Assembly: GCA_963989385.1 (NCBI GenBank)
Contig: OZ022503.1
Location: 54,620,858-54,684,857 of the forward strand
DNA from: Ctena decussata
Lineage: Eukaryota > Mollusca > Bivalvia > Lucinida > Lucinidae
Direction: 5' to 3'
Length of the DNA stretch: 64,000 bases
Shown: positions 11,561-23,147 of the stretch, piece after piece
Numbering within the stretch: the first letter of the stretch is position 1
How the letters are laid out: each line of letters starts with the position of its first letter
Program-made: the position numbers and the translations under genes
The notes under the pieces: generated by a model
Databases searched by the model: none
The model's input: only the letters and a program-made list of their open reading frames with translations
What the model was told of the DNA's origin: nothing

Positions 11561-13125
11561 ACCATACTTAATTGTAGTACAACGAAAAATAAGCTTACCG
11601 CAAAATGCCAGAAATATATAGCGTTTCTTCCAGTAGTTAAGCAAACGTGGCAGGTATGAGTACATGTAGTAGTCATTTTTGACAGGTAAGTGTCGAGAGA
11701 CCAGTTACATATAGAAAATGATGAAGGTACAAAAAGAATGAAAAAGTACACTAGCAAAGAGACTGCCAAGCAGCAATATAGTAAAAACACACAGTAATTA
11801 TGGCCTGGTCAAAGGTTGAGCACTTAATGCTATACACATGTGTCGCAGACTATTGCACATGAACACGCTGTACTCAAGTCAGAAACAACTTGAACCGACC
11901 AGAGTCTGGCAACACAGGAGCATGTGGCGGAGCCAATGTCCAGACACCATGTCCCGGCTGCCAGACTCCGCTATTTATATAGACTGGGGTACAGCATGCT
12001 CATGACGGTGCAAAGTCGGCGGCAAAGTATTACCTTTACATGAAACAGACATCTGTAATATTAAATCCACTTGAGCCAGTTGTCATGGTTTTACTTCGAG
12101 TACGCTCACGACAATTATGGGGGTGTCACCCCCCTCCCCCCTTGAATACTGAATACCGCTGAACTTTGAGCTTGAATACTGAATACTCTTTAAAATCGGG
12201 CTTGAATACTGAATACTATTTATGGAGTAGCGCAATGTAAAATCCTAGTAAACATTAAGAAAACATTTAGCAGCATGCTTAAAAGGCTGATTTAAATTCA
12301 TTATAGGTTTTGAAGTCAAATGATCAGAAACATTAAACTAAAGTGATCGCTAAACAATGCAAACCCTAAACAGAATTGTTCAGTCTAACAATTCTGCCTC
12401 GTTTGTCGTTTCAGTGCAATTTTCAATGGTGTACTCTCCAACTCCTAAACATGTTAGTTGTGATTTTGTCGGTAACAGTCATGCCGAAGCTTCTATCTCG
12501 TGAGCTCCTATCCAAGGGCCGGTAGGTGAGATAGGAGGAATGGGGTGCTGGACACTGCGTGCCGTGAAAATATTATCAAAATCTCCTCAGCATTCTTAAA
12601 TATCCCACGCTCAATTTAACCATTATTTGGCTTTTCTCCAAATCCCTAAAAATAATGCAGGGCAGCCACACATGTAGCTCCAAAATATGCAGGCATAACA
12701 TGGTTGCTCCCTGTAAATCGGATCTGCGTACCTTTGAAATTCCGCTCAGATTTTAGGTTAATTAGTTAAAAGCTGTTCAAAAGGACATGACATTTAGAAG
12801 GAATCTCTGCTCAGTGCTGACAACTGAAAGTCCCCACTTGTCGCCACAAGTCGCAGCAACCGATTCATGTACAAGTTAAATGACGCCTGCTCTAATTGAA
12901 TGCTAAAAGCCAACTAATTTTCACAAAGTCTTTATTTGCAGAAGCCTCAGTATATAATTTATTGTATGCCTTTTTTACAGGAGCCTCGGCGTATATAATT
13001 TATTGACTGACTTGCTATTATATGTTTTAGGGTTTTGGTCCGAGGTTTTGTCGTCATCATATTTTTTCACACATTGAAAGCTGGGTACATGTAGTTATAT
13101 TCGCATATTACTAAGAAAATCAGTT

Positions 13126-14262
13126 CGTGTGTCCGTTCCAAAAATAATGTCACTTGCTTTGTTTCTTCCTTTACTGCAGATGCTCTTTTTTTACTTGCTC
13201 TGTCCTTCAAAATACTCTCCATCTACCTAATACACCTGTTTAGCCGGTCAATCCACTTTTAGAAGCAGTTCACATACTCTTGAATGGGGACACCCATCAG
13301 ATACTGATAAACCGCAGATCCAATGGCATTCTTCGAATTGCATCTCTTTCCAGATAGATGATATTTGAGTTTTGGAAACAGAATATAGTCATAGGGAGCC
13401 AAGTCTGGCGAAAATGGAGGATGTGGTAGGACGGTAGCCTTCTCTGACTCCAAAAAACTCGGTCACAAGGTGTGCCTTGTGAGCGGGAGCATTATCGTGC
13501 AAGAGGCTGAGGTGCTTAGGTCCTGTTTTGGGGCGGCGGGTTTTGTAGTACTTCATTATTTTTTGTGGTACAATATTTTTATAGAACTTTGCTGTGAGTA
13601 TTCTGCTTTTTGGCACCGGAATTTGCATGACTGGATACTTATTATCGAAGAAAATTATATACAAATTAAAATCTTAAAAAACCTTCTTTACCGTTCATGT
13701 TCGTTTGGCAATACTTGGACGTCTCCCGCTTTTGTTGGCCCAAATTCGCTTGGAACACATCCACTTTGGTTCAAAATAGTAAACCCAGGTCTCATCACCA
13801 CTGACTAAATTGTTGAAAGCCTCTTTGCTATTTTGGGGGTATATTTTCAGAAGATTTTTTTTATCTTTTTTCATTTTGCATTTGCTACACGGTCCGCTTT
13901 TGTTCATCTGTCAACAAATGGGGTGTCCCTCATGCATTTATTTTCCTTAGTTGAAAATGCTTCTTCAAAATACCATGAACTCGTGCTAACGACAAGTTTG
14001 TTAACCGGGCTATTTGTCTCACTTTAAATCGGATATCTTTTTTTGAGGATATTGTGGCTGTTTTTCGATGCTACTTTTGGTTGTTGTTGTTGCAGGGCGA
14101 CCTGTGTGAGCAGCATCTTTAAGTAGCTGCTGACGTACACTGTCCAAAGGTCTGTGAAGTTGTGAGCAAGATTTATACCTTTGCTGAAACTTTAGATCAC
14201 TCTATCGATAAGAGGTGGTTTTGAGCCCACTTTGCACGACATTAATTTTGGAACACACCTCG
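13126..14262 (-). mobile_element. mariner (D,D34D) DNA transposon, defective
   Basis: Imperfect inverted ends are visible: GTGTGTCCGTTCCAAAAATA at the left (13127 on) and, reading inward from 14262 on the minus strand, CGAGGTGTGTTCCAAAATTA. A TA dinucleotide flanks the right end. The transposase remnant runs on the minus strand between them. Length (~1.1-1.3 kb) fits mariner. It lies inside the larger 12114-15378 element. Confidence 0.8.
13259..14140 (-). pseudogene. mariner transposase, frameshifted
   Basis: Pieces in different frames read in order: a helix-turn-helix linker (TNLSLARVHGILKKHF, about 13970-14020), then VSGDETWVYYFEP (first catalytic Asp, about 13790), then LLHDNAPAH (second Asp, about 13490), then PPFSPDLAPYDYILFPKLK (third Asp, about 13390). 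If the frameshift near 13450 is ignored, 34 residues separate the second and third Asp, the mariner D,D34D signature. At least three frameshifts or stops separate the pieces, so the protein is dead. Function in life would be cut-and-paste transposition at TA. Confidence 0.85.
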
Positions 14263-14364
14263 TACAGTCAGTCAGCCAGTCCATTCTTAAGTCACAATTG
14301 CCACACCTAACGATGGGAACATGAACACTTATTGTTGTGGTTGGCATGGCTGGGTACCATATCT

Positions 14365-15050
14365 AGATGCGCACAAACGTTTAGCCTCGGGTCCCAGGGG
14401 TGGGGGAGAGTCTACAAATCGATAAATTTCTAACTACTGAACCGATTCAAATGAAGCTTTCTCTGGGTATTTAGGGATCTAAACTGCATCGTAAATAATA
14501 CGGTTTGGGAATAGTATGCCTAGTGGTCCCTGAGCAGGGGTGGAACTTAGCAGACGATGTCTTGGCAAATGTTGCGTAATATGAACACTCACGTAGTCAC
14601 GATATATCCGTCAAAATTACTAGACGCTTAAAGTTCGCTGTGTCCTTATGTGCAAGTGTAAAACGTAAAGGTAAGCAAAAAGATAGTATACTAAGCTCCC
14701 AACACCCAAGGAGGTGGGGTCTTAAACATTATAAAATAAATCCATTTCCTTCTAACTAACGACTAAGGATCCAATTCAAATAAAACTTTCTGCGATAATT
14801 AAAGGATGTAAACATGTACGCTTGTTTTGGAATAATAGGAATATGCGCAGTGCCCCCTGTGAAGGCATGGAAATTTGTGGACTTTGCCAATTTAATTTTG
14901 GCAAAATATTGCCTTTTATGAATGCATGCTTTGTCTCTTTCACTCCTTGTAAATTATTAAACACTGACTTTCCCTGTTAACTCTAATAAGTGCTTGTACT
15001 TTTATAGAAGAGAAAGATATGCACAAACATTTCGGCATCAGGCCTCACAC
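14365..15050 (+). repeat. diverged ~300-350-bp tandem repeat
   Basis: Blocks beginning near 14365, 14660 and 15017 share wording such as GCACAAACGTTT / GCACAAACATTT and CTAACTACTGA / CTAACTAACGA followed by ATTCAAATGAAGCTTTCT / ATTCAAATAAAACTTTCT. The copies are well diverged. Probably part of the outer element. Confidence 0.35.
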
Positions 15051-15051
15051 A

Positions 15052-15156
15052 CTATAGCAAAAGGGCCTCTTGGATACCCTTCACATTTCCACCAGTAGCA
15101 GAAGTATCAACCAGTGGTAGAAGTATCAAGGTATACAAGAGGCGGTTTTGCTATAG
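15052..15156. repeat. short foldback element
   Basis: CTATAGCAAAAGGGCCTCTT at the left is the near-perfect reverse complement of AAGAGGCGGTTTTGCTATAG at the right; the arms are about 27 bp. The loop contains two copies of an AGAAGTATCAA phrase. Confidence 0.55.
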
Positions 15157-15697
15157 ATCTCTATAATTGTCAGGAACCACTGCGGCTTCGCACATTATTA
15201 TCGAATGACTGTCGATTTATTAATTAATTTATTTATTATTTATCTTTTTTTGCGAGTACGCGTACGATTTGCTGTTTTTCTTGAATACTGCGTACCATGA
15301 TAGTGCGTACTGAATACTCTCTAATTTGGGCTGAATACTGCGTACGATTTAGGGGGGGGGGTGACACCCTCAATTATAACGACAGAGGCAGAGTGAAGGA
15401 GATTGTACTAAAAAAAATCGAAAAAAAAATCTAGCAATACATGTATGATTTAGATACTTAGCGTTGTCGTAGTATGCGTATGAGGATAATATATAGGTAT
15501 TCTACAAACTTTGTGAGAACAATCATTAAGACGTATGAAAGCATACTCAAATATTGAGAGCTCTGTACAACAAACTGACCTTAACATAGCTATAATGGCA
15601 TACCATCGTATCGATTATCAAGCAGTAAGTGATTGAACAGCATGGAAAATTAATAAATAAATAAATAAAAACAGTAAATAAAAACAGTCTATAAAAA

Positions 15698-16303
15698 CAG
15701 TCTGGGGACTTATGGATTTCCATCACTCATACTTGTGATGGCTAACCATGCACTTTAGATAAACTGACATGATGGCTTACCATAACATAATTACTGAAAT
15801 TTTTACCACCGGATGTCACTACATGTCCGAAGGATGAAACGTGATGGTAAGTCATAACGTTGGTTTCATCTGGTGCTATGGCTGACCATAACAAAGGCAA
15901 AAACACCCAAGTACTTTTCTGTCGAGTAACTGGTGCAAAACCTTGAGTAACTCGTACAGTTAGTATCCGTTACAAAAAAGCAAGCATTGAAGAAAATTTT
16001 GATCGTAACACTTTATAAAAAATAGAAAGTGAACTTGTAATTTTCTTGGAAATAAAACAAGCCTAATACACACCAAAATTTACCTAATTTTGACCACAAT
16101 TTTGCAGAAATGACCAAAGTACAGACTCTTTATACTGATAATGGTTAAGGGCTGGACCAAATATTAATTTTAAGTGTAGACAGGTCATACTGAACCCTGG
16201 CAGTGGGTTAAATTTCCATTTTAGTGAGTTGGACTGAAAACTGTAAGAGTGATGGCTGACCATCACAAATTTGCGTGATGGAAAACCGTAAGTCCCCAGG
16301 CTG
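15698..16303. mobile_element. MITE with ~50-bp terminal inverted repeats
   Basis: The left end CAGTCTGGGGACTTATGGAT is mirrored by the right end, which on the minus strand begins CAGCCTGGGGACTTACGG. The match continues inward through TTCCATCAC and TGTGATGG for about 50 bp. The flanks are A-rich on both sides, compatible with a short AAAAA target duplication. The 606-bp element has no coding capacity and is probably mobilised by an unidentified cut-and-paste transposase. Short GATGG...CCATCA words recur inside. Confidence 0.7.
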
Positions 16304-16735
16304 AAAAAGGAACAGTACACTAAGCGTGTCCAAACAAATTACATTCTCAAAATTTCTACTGCCTGCCTGGCAAGTTGTGCAAGTCCGGGACTTACGTACT
16401 CGTAAGTATATATAAACTAGCCGCTATCAGCTTATGATGACGAGCAAGCCCTGTCCATTCAGCCTACTGACCGCAAAGGAGAACCCACAGTAAGAATCGT
16501 ATATTCTTTTCTAAATTGAGTTAGCCCCAAATGGAAATATCCATCACATGACATTCCGGTGGGTTTGCACGAGTAAACCGTGCACAAGTCAAGTGTGCTT
16601 TCACTGAATAAGCAGGGCGTAGTGAAACTACAAACAATAAATAAAGTAAGATTGTGTTACAAGCTGCTTGACTTTTTCTAGAATTCAGGATTAACATTTC
16701 AAAAGGTAAGGTACACATTTCAGTATATAGTGAGC
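16304..16735. other. unassigned stretch
   Basis: No ORF, RNA gene or repeat end recognised between the MITE and the next palindrome. Confidence 0.4.
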
Positions 16736-16842
16736 CACCAGGCACACAACGTCCGATCAACACTGTACCAACGCCTATTCAACGTCGTGACGTCGAATCA
16801 GCGTCGGCTCAACGCCGACTCAATGTTGCGTGCCCAGGTGTC
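16736..16842. repeat. palindromic ACGTC/AACGCC element
   Basis: Flanked by CACCAGGCACACAACGTC at the left and GTTGCGTGCCCAGGTG at the right as inverted ends. The interior has spaced CAACGTC/GACGTCG/CAACGCC words. A relative of the ACGTC palindromes, with different end wording (ACCAGGCAC versus CCCAGCAGGCAC). Confidence 0.5.
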
Positions 16843-17181
16843 TCATCTGCTTGCACACAGCATTGGATTTTACGGCCTCATGTAGCCATGGAGGACCCAG
16901 TAAATGTTTAGATGATTGGAAGGGCAGTGAAAAATCGCGACCTGCTTTGAATAGGAAAAGCAAGTGGCTATGTTTGTGAAATATTCATTATTTTCAAAAT
17001 CATGGACGGTAACCTCTTACGTCACAGCAAAGATCTAGTGGTAAGCACAAATTTTACAACCATCCGAAAACGCCAAACGCCTCCCGGTGGATCAAGAATG
17101 GCATGCTTAGTCAGGAGATTGTCCAGTTTGACCCTTTTATATTAACCACTAACTGCTTTAGTAAAAAAAATGGATAAGTAG

Positions 17182-17214
<33 letters not shown>
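17182..17214. repeat. poly(A) run of 33
   Basis: An uninterrupted A tract. It could be the tail of a retroposed sequence, but no head was recognised next to it. Length may be affected by assembly. Confidence 0.8.
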
Positions 17215-17215
<1 letters not shown>

Positions 17216-17550
17216 AATAATTATAATGGTGAGAGAAAAAAAAACTGGCGTTACTAGAGCGGCCGGCAGACTCTGTTAATTTTTGTGCCAGTTGAAAAAA
17301 GATTTCTTTAATGCACTCGATACACTGAAAAAGTAGTCTCGCTTGTATCACCGGTTCAACAAAGAAAAAGAAAAAATGTAATGAAAAAGAATAAATAATT
17401 TTCAGTGCTCCAGACAAGATGGGGTAATAGGGGCAATCAAACAACATATGTTGAAAAACTGAAAACCGTGTTGCGTCCCTCACTAGAAACGCCTCGGCGA
17501 GACGGCTTCCACGAGGGATCACAACACACGCCTTATCTAAGATCCCAGAA

Positions 17551-17607
17551 TCGCCCCCTCCCCCCCCCCCCCCCAAAAAAAAAAAAAAAAAAAAAACAAA
17601 AAAAAAC
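17551..17607. repeat. poly(C) followed by poly(A) tract
   Basis: A ~20-base C-rich run passes directly into a 22-base A run and a further A-rich stretch. Apparent ORFs across it on either strand are low-complexity artefacts. A likely site of assembly error. Confidence 0.8.
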
Positions 17608-17869
17608 GACCCAATCTGGAGCTCTGAAGTAATAAATCCAACCACTGTCAATTATTGGTTGGACTATTAAATATTGGTATAATACAATATGAAAATCACT
17701 GGGGCATACTGGCTTATTCGCATTCTCCAATATTCCGCTCACTAGCTGTAAACCTTGAAAAAGTCAGGCATTGATATTCACAGAGGGAAAAAAAAACCAA
17801 AAAACAAACAAACAAACAAAAAGCACATGGTTTTTTTTTTAAATATTTTCAGTGGTCCATTTGCTCACC

Positions 17870-18924
17870 GATTCTAACCTGATACGGCTCCAGATCAGTT
17901 TCTTGGTATCAGAAGAGTCAATAATATAGATACTACCTGCGTAGACCCAGGTTTTTTTAATGTTAGAATTTTGTGCTTTCCTGATTTTTCTGCATTCATA
18001 CGCCAAGTTTTTTCTGGTACTGGTGAGATCTTCATTAATGAAGATTCCAGATCTTTCTTCACGAAGTTTTGCTCTCCCTTACTCAGCATACTAAGGCGCG
18101 CAGTACTATTGGTAAACTTAATGATAATCTCACGCCCGGATGGAGCCCGAGCGCGGGCACCTGCATTGCCAGTAGCAGCTTCATTATTCGTCCTTGGTCG
18201 ACCGATCCTGTGCGCCCGGTCGATATCTCCAGGGCCAACCTTAAATCCTACACGCTTGGCTAAATCGAGAATAATCTTCGTTATCTCCTCATTTTCACGA
18301 TCAGATTCCGGAATTCCAGATATTCACAGACAGGAGCGTCTGGAATATTGTTCCATATCGTCATACTTGGTCGTCAGATCCTTCATATCACTCTGTAACT
18401 GGTTATACGACGTTTTGAGATCAGATATTTCCTTTTTCAAAAATTCAGTTTCTGTAGCCACTCTTGCTTCAACAATCTTGTCAATTTCGTCATGCAGCAT
18501 TGATTTGACTAACTGTGCCACTCGTAATATGTCCTGTTCTGACATGCCCGAATGTTGCATTGGGGCTGGGAATGTTAGAAGGCATTCCGATGTTCATTTG
18601 AGAATGTAATACATTTGGGTCCATCACTGACTGAGGGTTCGTAATAGGTCCCTGAAACCCACTAAGACCAACTGACACAGGCATGGTCTGACTAGCACAA
18701 AGATCTGGTGAAACAGCTTCAGCACTAACACTGCTTATATTGCTCATATTTAGTTTATTTACGACCTGTGTTTGAATGTCAGTGTCGGTTTCAGAATAAT
18801 CCTCAGATATTGACAGCTCTTCTGTAAGGTTTTCTGGTACAGGCTGACGATGCTTAGACTTTTTAGGTGATGAGACCAAAGGCGATGACTTATTCCTTTT
18901 CCTACTACTACGACGTCTAGTCAT
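17870..18924 (-). pseudogene. non-LTR retrotransposon ORF1 (coiled coil plus RRM-like), broken
   Basis: The minus strand starts MTRRRSSRKRNKSSP at 18924, a basic N-terminus, then a Ser/Pro-rich region. After a frameshift near 18555 it continues GMSEQDILRVAQ into a heptad-like coiled coil (KKEISDLKTSYNQLQSDMKD) and YSRRSCL. A TGA at 18324-18326 interrupts, then ISGIPES, DIDRAHRIGRP and REIIIKFTN follow, the usual order of retroelement ORF1 RNA-binding domains. A second frameshift near 18065 leads to GIFINEDLTSTRKNLAYECR and KKTWVYAGSIYI, the typical C-terminal segment. The protein would bind element RNA and act as a chaperone. At least two frameshifts and one stop make it a relic. Confidence 0.8.
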
Positions 18925-18928
18925 AGTA

Positions 18929-19762
18929 TTGGCAGTGCATACTAGGGGTCTTCTTTACCGCCATATTAGGAATGACAAAGACTCAGAAGACCTCCAGACT
19001 GACCTCTCTGCACTTGAGGACTGGGAAACCAAGTGGCAGATGCGTTTCCACCCAGAAAAATGCACAGTCATCAGAGTCTGCACAAACAAGCGTCTCAGGA
19101 GAAACACCTCATACAAGCTACATGACCATGTCCTGGACGTCGTTGACTGCAACAAGTACCTTGGTGTCAACATCAGCGAAGATTTGAGCTGGAAGAAGCA
19201 TGTCGACTACACTGCTGCAAAGGCCTCAAGAACTCTAGGCTTCTTACGGCGTAACCTTAGAGACTGCAGCAAAGAAGTCCGGTCGTCTGCCTATAACGCC
19301 ATGGTTCAGCCTACCTTAGACTATGCATCCACTGCCTGGGACCCTTACAACAAGGAGGACATAAAAACCCTGGATAAAGTCCAGCGCAGAGGAGCAAGGT
19401 TTGTGTGTAATAACTACACTGACAGAACCCCTGGATGTGTCACAGCCATGCTTAACAGTCTAGGTTGGATTCCCCTGACTACAAGACGATACCACCAACG
19501 CCTGAGCATGCTCTACAAGATGCAACACTTCCAAGTAGACATAGGACAGTTCAACATCTTACGGCCCGGCGACTATAGAACAAGAGGAGCTTACAGACTC
19601 TACCAAATACCAGCAGTACAGAGTGTGTACAAGTACTCCTTCTTCCCGAGGACAATCCAAGACTGGAACAGCCTACCAACATTCGTCACAGACTGCACAT
19701 CTCTGGAGGAATTCAAAGCTGCGATGACCACAGCAGCCCTCTCCTCCACCGCAGCATACTAG
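18929..19762 (+). pseudogene. 5'-truncated reverse transcriptase tail (CR1/L2-like)
   Basis: An open frame of 277 codons begins just after the place where the FADD box should be (GLLYRHIRNDKDSEDLQTDL). It includes WQMRFHPEKC, the thumb region with HDHVLD, YLGVNISEDLSWKKHVD, LDYASTAWDPY and the C-terminal YSFFPRTIQDWNSLP. Catalytic Asps are missing, so it cannot act as an RT. The first codon is TTG and not a real start; truncation at 18928 is the usual result of incomplete target-primed reverse transcription. A different family from the element at 5029-7997. Confidence 0.85.
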
Positions 19763-19911
19763 ATGAATCGTGACGTGTACATAGTTTTAATTGTAAATAG
19801 CTGGATTGATTTTAACCTTACTGGAGGGTGGCTGTCCCATTCACTCTCGCTGGACAAAGTACATTCCAGACGGAATCCTGTCCATTTCCGGGAAGAAGAA
19901 GAAGAAGAAGA
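18929..19911 (+). mobile_element. 5'-truncated non-LTR element ending in (GAA)n
   Basis: The RT tail is followed by ~130 bp of 3' UTR and a (GAA)n tract at about 19892-19911, the kind of terminal microsatellite that L2/CR1-like elements end with. The upstream junction lies four bases from the start codon of the oppositely oriented ORF1, so the two relics are arranged head-to-head. Confidence 0.7.
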
Positions 19912-20312
19912 AGGGTTAACTTTTAGCGTATTTACAGTACTTTTTAACAAAGGCCCGCTACCTCCCGCCTGTTAGAAATCCATTTAAATTCAAAAGTTCT
20001 TGATAGAACAATAAAAATCAAAATTTCAACATGACCAGAAGGCGGAGAAAATGCTTAACACTTACAGTTTGGTTGTATCCTCCTAATGTCCCTATAAATT
20101 AATAAATTTCACATTTTTTAGCACAGAAAATTTTGGTTGTGTTCACACAAATCACGTGACCTTACCTTATTTGGAGTTTTGTGAGAACATCACCCGTTCC
20201 TTTACATTAAAGCAAATATTGTAAACAAAAGTGCTTTTATACATACGAACGAGTCAAATAATATTGTTATATTTTGGCTAAAGTTTTGCGGTCACTTGAA
20301 TTCTAAATTTGC
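19912..20312. other. unassigned stretch
   Basis: AT-rich spacer without recognised features between the retroelement tail and the next MITE. Confidence 0.4.
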
Positions 20313-20843
20313 AGGCCCCGAGGTTATAAAACTAATGTTGGCATTTTCATATTCATAAGCAGAGAAAATTTCATACTCAGCTAAACTGAGCAAGAAAACA
20401 ACTGTACATACCAGTTGTTTGCTATTTATTGGCAGGTAAATTTTTCATGCTCAGTTGGGCTTTTCATATTCATAAGCAGTGAAAATTTCATACTCAGCTA
20501 AACTGAGCAAGAAAACAACTGTACATACCAGTTGTTTGCTATTTATTGGCAGGTAAAATTTTCATGCTCAGTTGGGCTTTTCATATTCATAAGCAGTGAA
20601 AATTTCATACTCACCTAAACTGAGCAAGAAAACAACTGTACTTAGCAGTTATTTGCTATTTATTGGCAGGTAAAATTTTCATGCTCAGTTGGGCTTTTCA
20701 TATTCATAAGCAGAGAAAATTTCATACTCAGCTAAACTGAGCAAGAAAACAGTTGTACTTACCAGTTATTTGCTAATTATTGGCGGGTAAAATTTCATGC
20801 TCAGCTGAGCTGCAAGGAAAAAGTTTTATAACCTTGGGGCCAG
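20313..20843. mobile_element. MITE with GGCCCCGAGGTTATAAAACT ends and tandem core
   Basis: The left end GGCCCCGAGGTTATAAAACT is the inverted match of the right end AGTTTTATAACCTTGGGGCC. The interior is four tandem copies of a 117-bp unit, starting at 20344, 20461, 20578 and 20695. Each has TCAGCTAAACTGAG and an ACTGTACATACCAGTTGTTT inverted pair. A short unexpanded copy of this element lies at 59095-59312. No coding capacity. Confidence 0.75.
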
Positions 20844-21733
20844 ATGGGAATGGAACTGCGCGTTTACCAGGCGTGATCTACCAGTATATTGATCAGTACC
20901 ATAACAAATCTAAGTATTGGGACAGATAGGTCTGAGCAAACAATGCATGCCCAGGTAAGACTGATCAGGATATTCACTGTCTGCCAGTTCATCTTCATCT
21001 TTTGGGCCCATCACTTCACTGTAAAACCAAACAGTTCCATTTTAGGACAATTACGGTAATAACTTTAGGTGTACCAATTTTTAGAATATTTACGGTATGT
21101 ATTCGGGTACCTCGGCCTTTTCTGTAATAGCCCCTTCCAGCTTTTAGTTTGGAGGCATATTCAAACAGTGCATACCCAGTTCAGGAGTCTGATCAGAGGG
21201 AAATTTGCTAACATGGTTTCTATGCTAATTACAAAAAAATGAAAACATCCACTGGAAAACCCTAAAACTAGAAATTGACTCATTCAAAGGATAAGGATGG
21301 ACATTTACACTGGTCTAAAAAGGGATAAGTCCGTTTTTTTTGCTGTCAGTTGCGTCTGTGCTGTCCTGCGATGTTTCCTAGACTGTTTGCAAGAAGTGTA
21401 GATCCTAACTAGACTGCTCCCGCGGTCCCTCGGTGTCAGTGTCGATTATTAAGAATGAAGTCGGCAAATTAACTGTAATGCAATTTCACCATTAAGTAGC
21501 AATTTTAGTCTCTTATGCTACAAGTTGACAAATAGACTTATGCAAATCCAGGCAAAATGTGACAAATTGCTTAGGAAGTCCTAACTCTGGTAAATTGGCC
21601 TTGAATAACGTCTTGGATCCGACGATAGTCGTTCTTTTTAGCAAAAACGTGTTAACTTTGTACTGTTTGAGCAGTAGAATTTCAATTACATTCATGATCT
21701 TTCTGTACTAGAAAATCACTATTCAGCCAACTT
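20844..21733. other. unassigned stretch
   Basis: Contains scraps resembling the 235-bp MITE (GCATGCCCAGG near 20948, CAGTTCAGGAGTCTGATCAG near 21178) but no complete copy, and no gene. Confidence 0.35.
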
Positions 21734-21841
21734 ACCCAGCTGATACATGACGTCGTAATGACGACGTGCTGAAATAGATGCGATGTCCTGACGTCGCCTA
21801 GAAGGCATCATGATGTCATCATGACATGTGCTTTCTGGGTA
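21734..21841. repeat. ACGTC palindrome, diverged
   Basis: ACCCAGCTGATACATGACGTC at the left and GACATGTGCTTTCTGGGTA at the right are decayed inverted ends; the centre has CTGACGTCGCC. Same family as 11115. Confidence 0.5.
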
Positions 21842-21996
21842 GGTTTCTAATTTTATATTTGCTAAGAAAAGAAAAGCTGATTTGTAACGAACTGCATTTT
21901 ATTAACATATAAAATACAAAACAAATGAAAAAAAAAAACAATATAAATAATGATTTTGATCCCTTTTTTAGGATTTCTCTTCGATAAAAAAAAAAT

Positions 21997-22066
21997 AACC
22001 CAACAGGCACGTGACGTCGTATAGACGTCAATATGACGTCATTTCGACGTTGTGTGCCCGCTGGGT
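21997..22066. repeat. ACGTC palindrome, short copy
   Basis: AACCCAACAGGCACGTGACG opens and TTGTGTGCCCGCTGGGT closes a 70-bp copy. The centre holds AGACGTCAATATGACGTCAT, including the 8-mer TGACGTCA. Confidence 0.6.
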
Positions 22067-22590
22067 AAAGATGCGGTATAATTGATTCCGATATGATATT
22101 AACACTTCAGAAGAAGTTCGTTCGAGGTTAGCAGTTGCAAAAATAGTTTACATAAAAATGACTTTTAATCAATCAAAGGCATTATTCAGTTAGTCCTGAA
22201 AAGACAAATTTACCAACATTAACCTGTCCAATACAATTTGTCATTTGGCCTTAAATTGCATAAGCCTATAAATCAAATTGCAGAAAGGAATAACAAAATT
22301 GCTACTTAATGGTAAAATTGCATTACAGTAAATGTACTGCCGCATCTTGTACAGAAAGGTGTTTGATGAAGTCATGGATTTTTCACCTTGATTGGAATTG
22401 TTAAATTGAAAACATAAGTCCGACATTAACCGCCAAATCCTGTTTGAAGTTTTTAAAGGAAAGTCCGTAGATTTAGACTGTAACCAAATATATCAGCCTT
22501 CGAACCCATTTTCTGCATGAACCTTCTATTAACAGTTCAGGGAACATAGCAATCAAATTCCCGTCCTTCTGTCTCTGTCCGTATAATATC
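22067..22590. other. unassigned spacer before the array
   Basis: AT-rich, no gene seen. The tandem array starts abruptly at the MITE end at 22591. Confidence 0.4.
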
Positions 22591-22762
22591 TGAGCCGCGA
22601 CACGAGAAAACCAACAATGTGGTTGTGCGCCCAGGGTAGACTCAGATCAGACTGGGCATCCGCCCAGTTTACTCAGTCTCTTCTTTATTTTCTGATTCAG
22701 ATAAACGGATACCCAATTGGAAGCTCAAGAAGACGGATCAGATCTTCACATTGATACATACT

Positions 22763-22977
22763 ACCCAGCAGGCACACAACGTTATAATGACGTCGCATTG
22801 ACGTCGACGCAAACATTACATTTCATCGACGTCAATCTGACGTCATGTGCCCGCTGGGAAATACTTTACTGCCCAGCAGGCACATGACGTCGAAATGACG
22901 TATTGACGTCGATGCGGCATGGTGGCGTCGCATCGACCCCATTTTGACATCATTACGACGTCATATGCCTTCTGGGT
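22763..22977. repeat. pair of ACGTC palindromes (unit 1)
   Basis: The first copy, 22763-22858, runs from ACCCAGCAGGCACACAACG to CATGTGCCCGCTGGGA; the second, 22871-22977, from GCCCAGCAGGCACATGACG to GTCATATGCCTTCTGGGT. They are separated by AATACTTTACT. The same pair occurs at 30983-31198, 34488-34694, 37692-37900, 40931-41148, 44167-44383 and 47412-47628. The first copy contains TGACGTCA. Confidence 0.7.
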
Positions 22978-23147
22978 GTCTTGCAATGCTGTTCAAACAA
23001 TTATCATCGTTTTAATTTACTCTCTCTATTGGGACACCTTTAAATTACCAGATAATTTCTAAAATTTAAACAAATGCTAAGTAGCCGACAGTTAGTCAAA
23101 AAGACTGATAGGATATGACGCATTGCACATCTTGATCTGATTCTAAA

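Larger units (their letters stand above)
12114..15378. mobile_element. 3.3-kb element with GGGTGTCACCC ends and ACGACA target duplication
   Basis: The left end ATTATGGGGGTGTCACCCCC (12114 on) is matched in inverted orientation by the right end GGTGACACCCTCAATTATA (to 15378). Both are flanked by ACGACA (12108-12113 and 15379-15384), a candidate 6-bp target duplication. Just inside both ends lie repeats of GAATACTGAATAC / GAATACTGCGTAC in the same orientation. The only transposase remnant inside belongs to a nested mariner. The class of the outer element is unknown. The ends contain a perfect GGTGACACC-type palindrome, so hairpin formation is possible. Confidence 0.5.

Noticed and set aside
17142..17651. 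169-codon minus-strand ORF
   Set aside because: Long Phe and Gly runs come from the poly(A) and poly(C) tracts; no domain.
17971..18609. 212-codon plus-strand ORF
   Set aside because: It is antisense to the retroelement ORF1 remnant, whose minus-strand reading gives the recognisable coiled coil and RNA-binding motifs.
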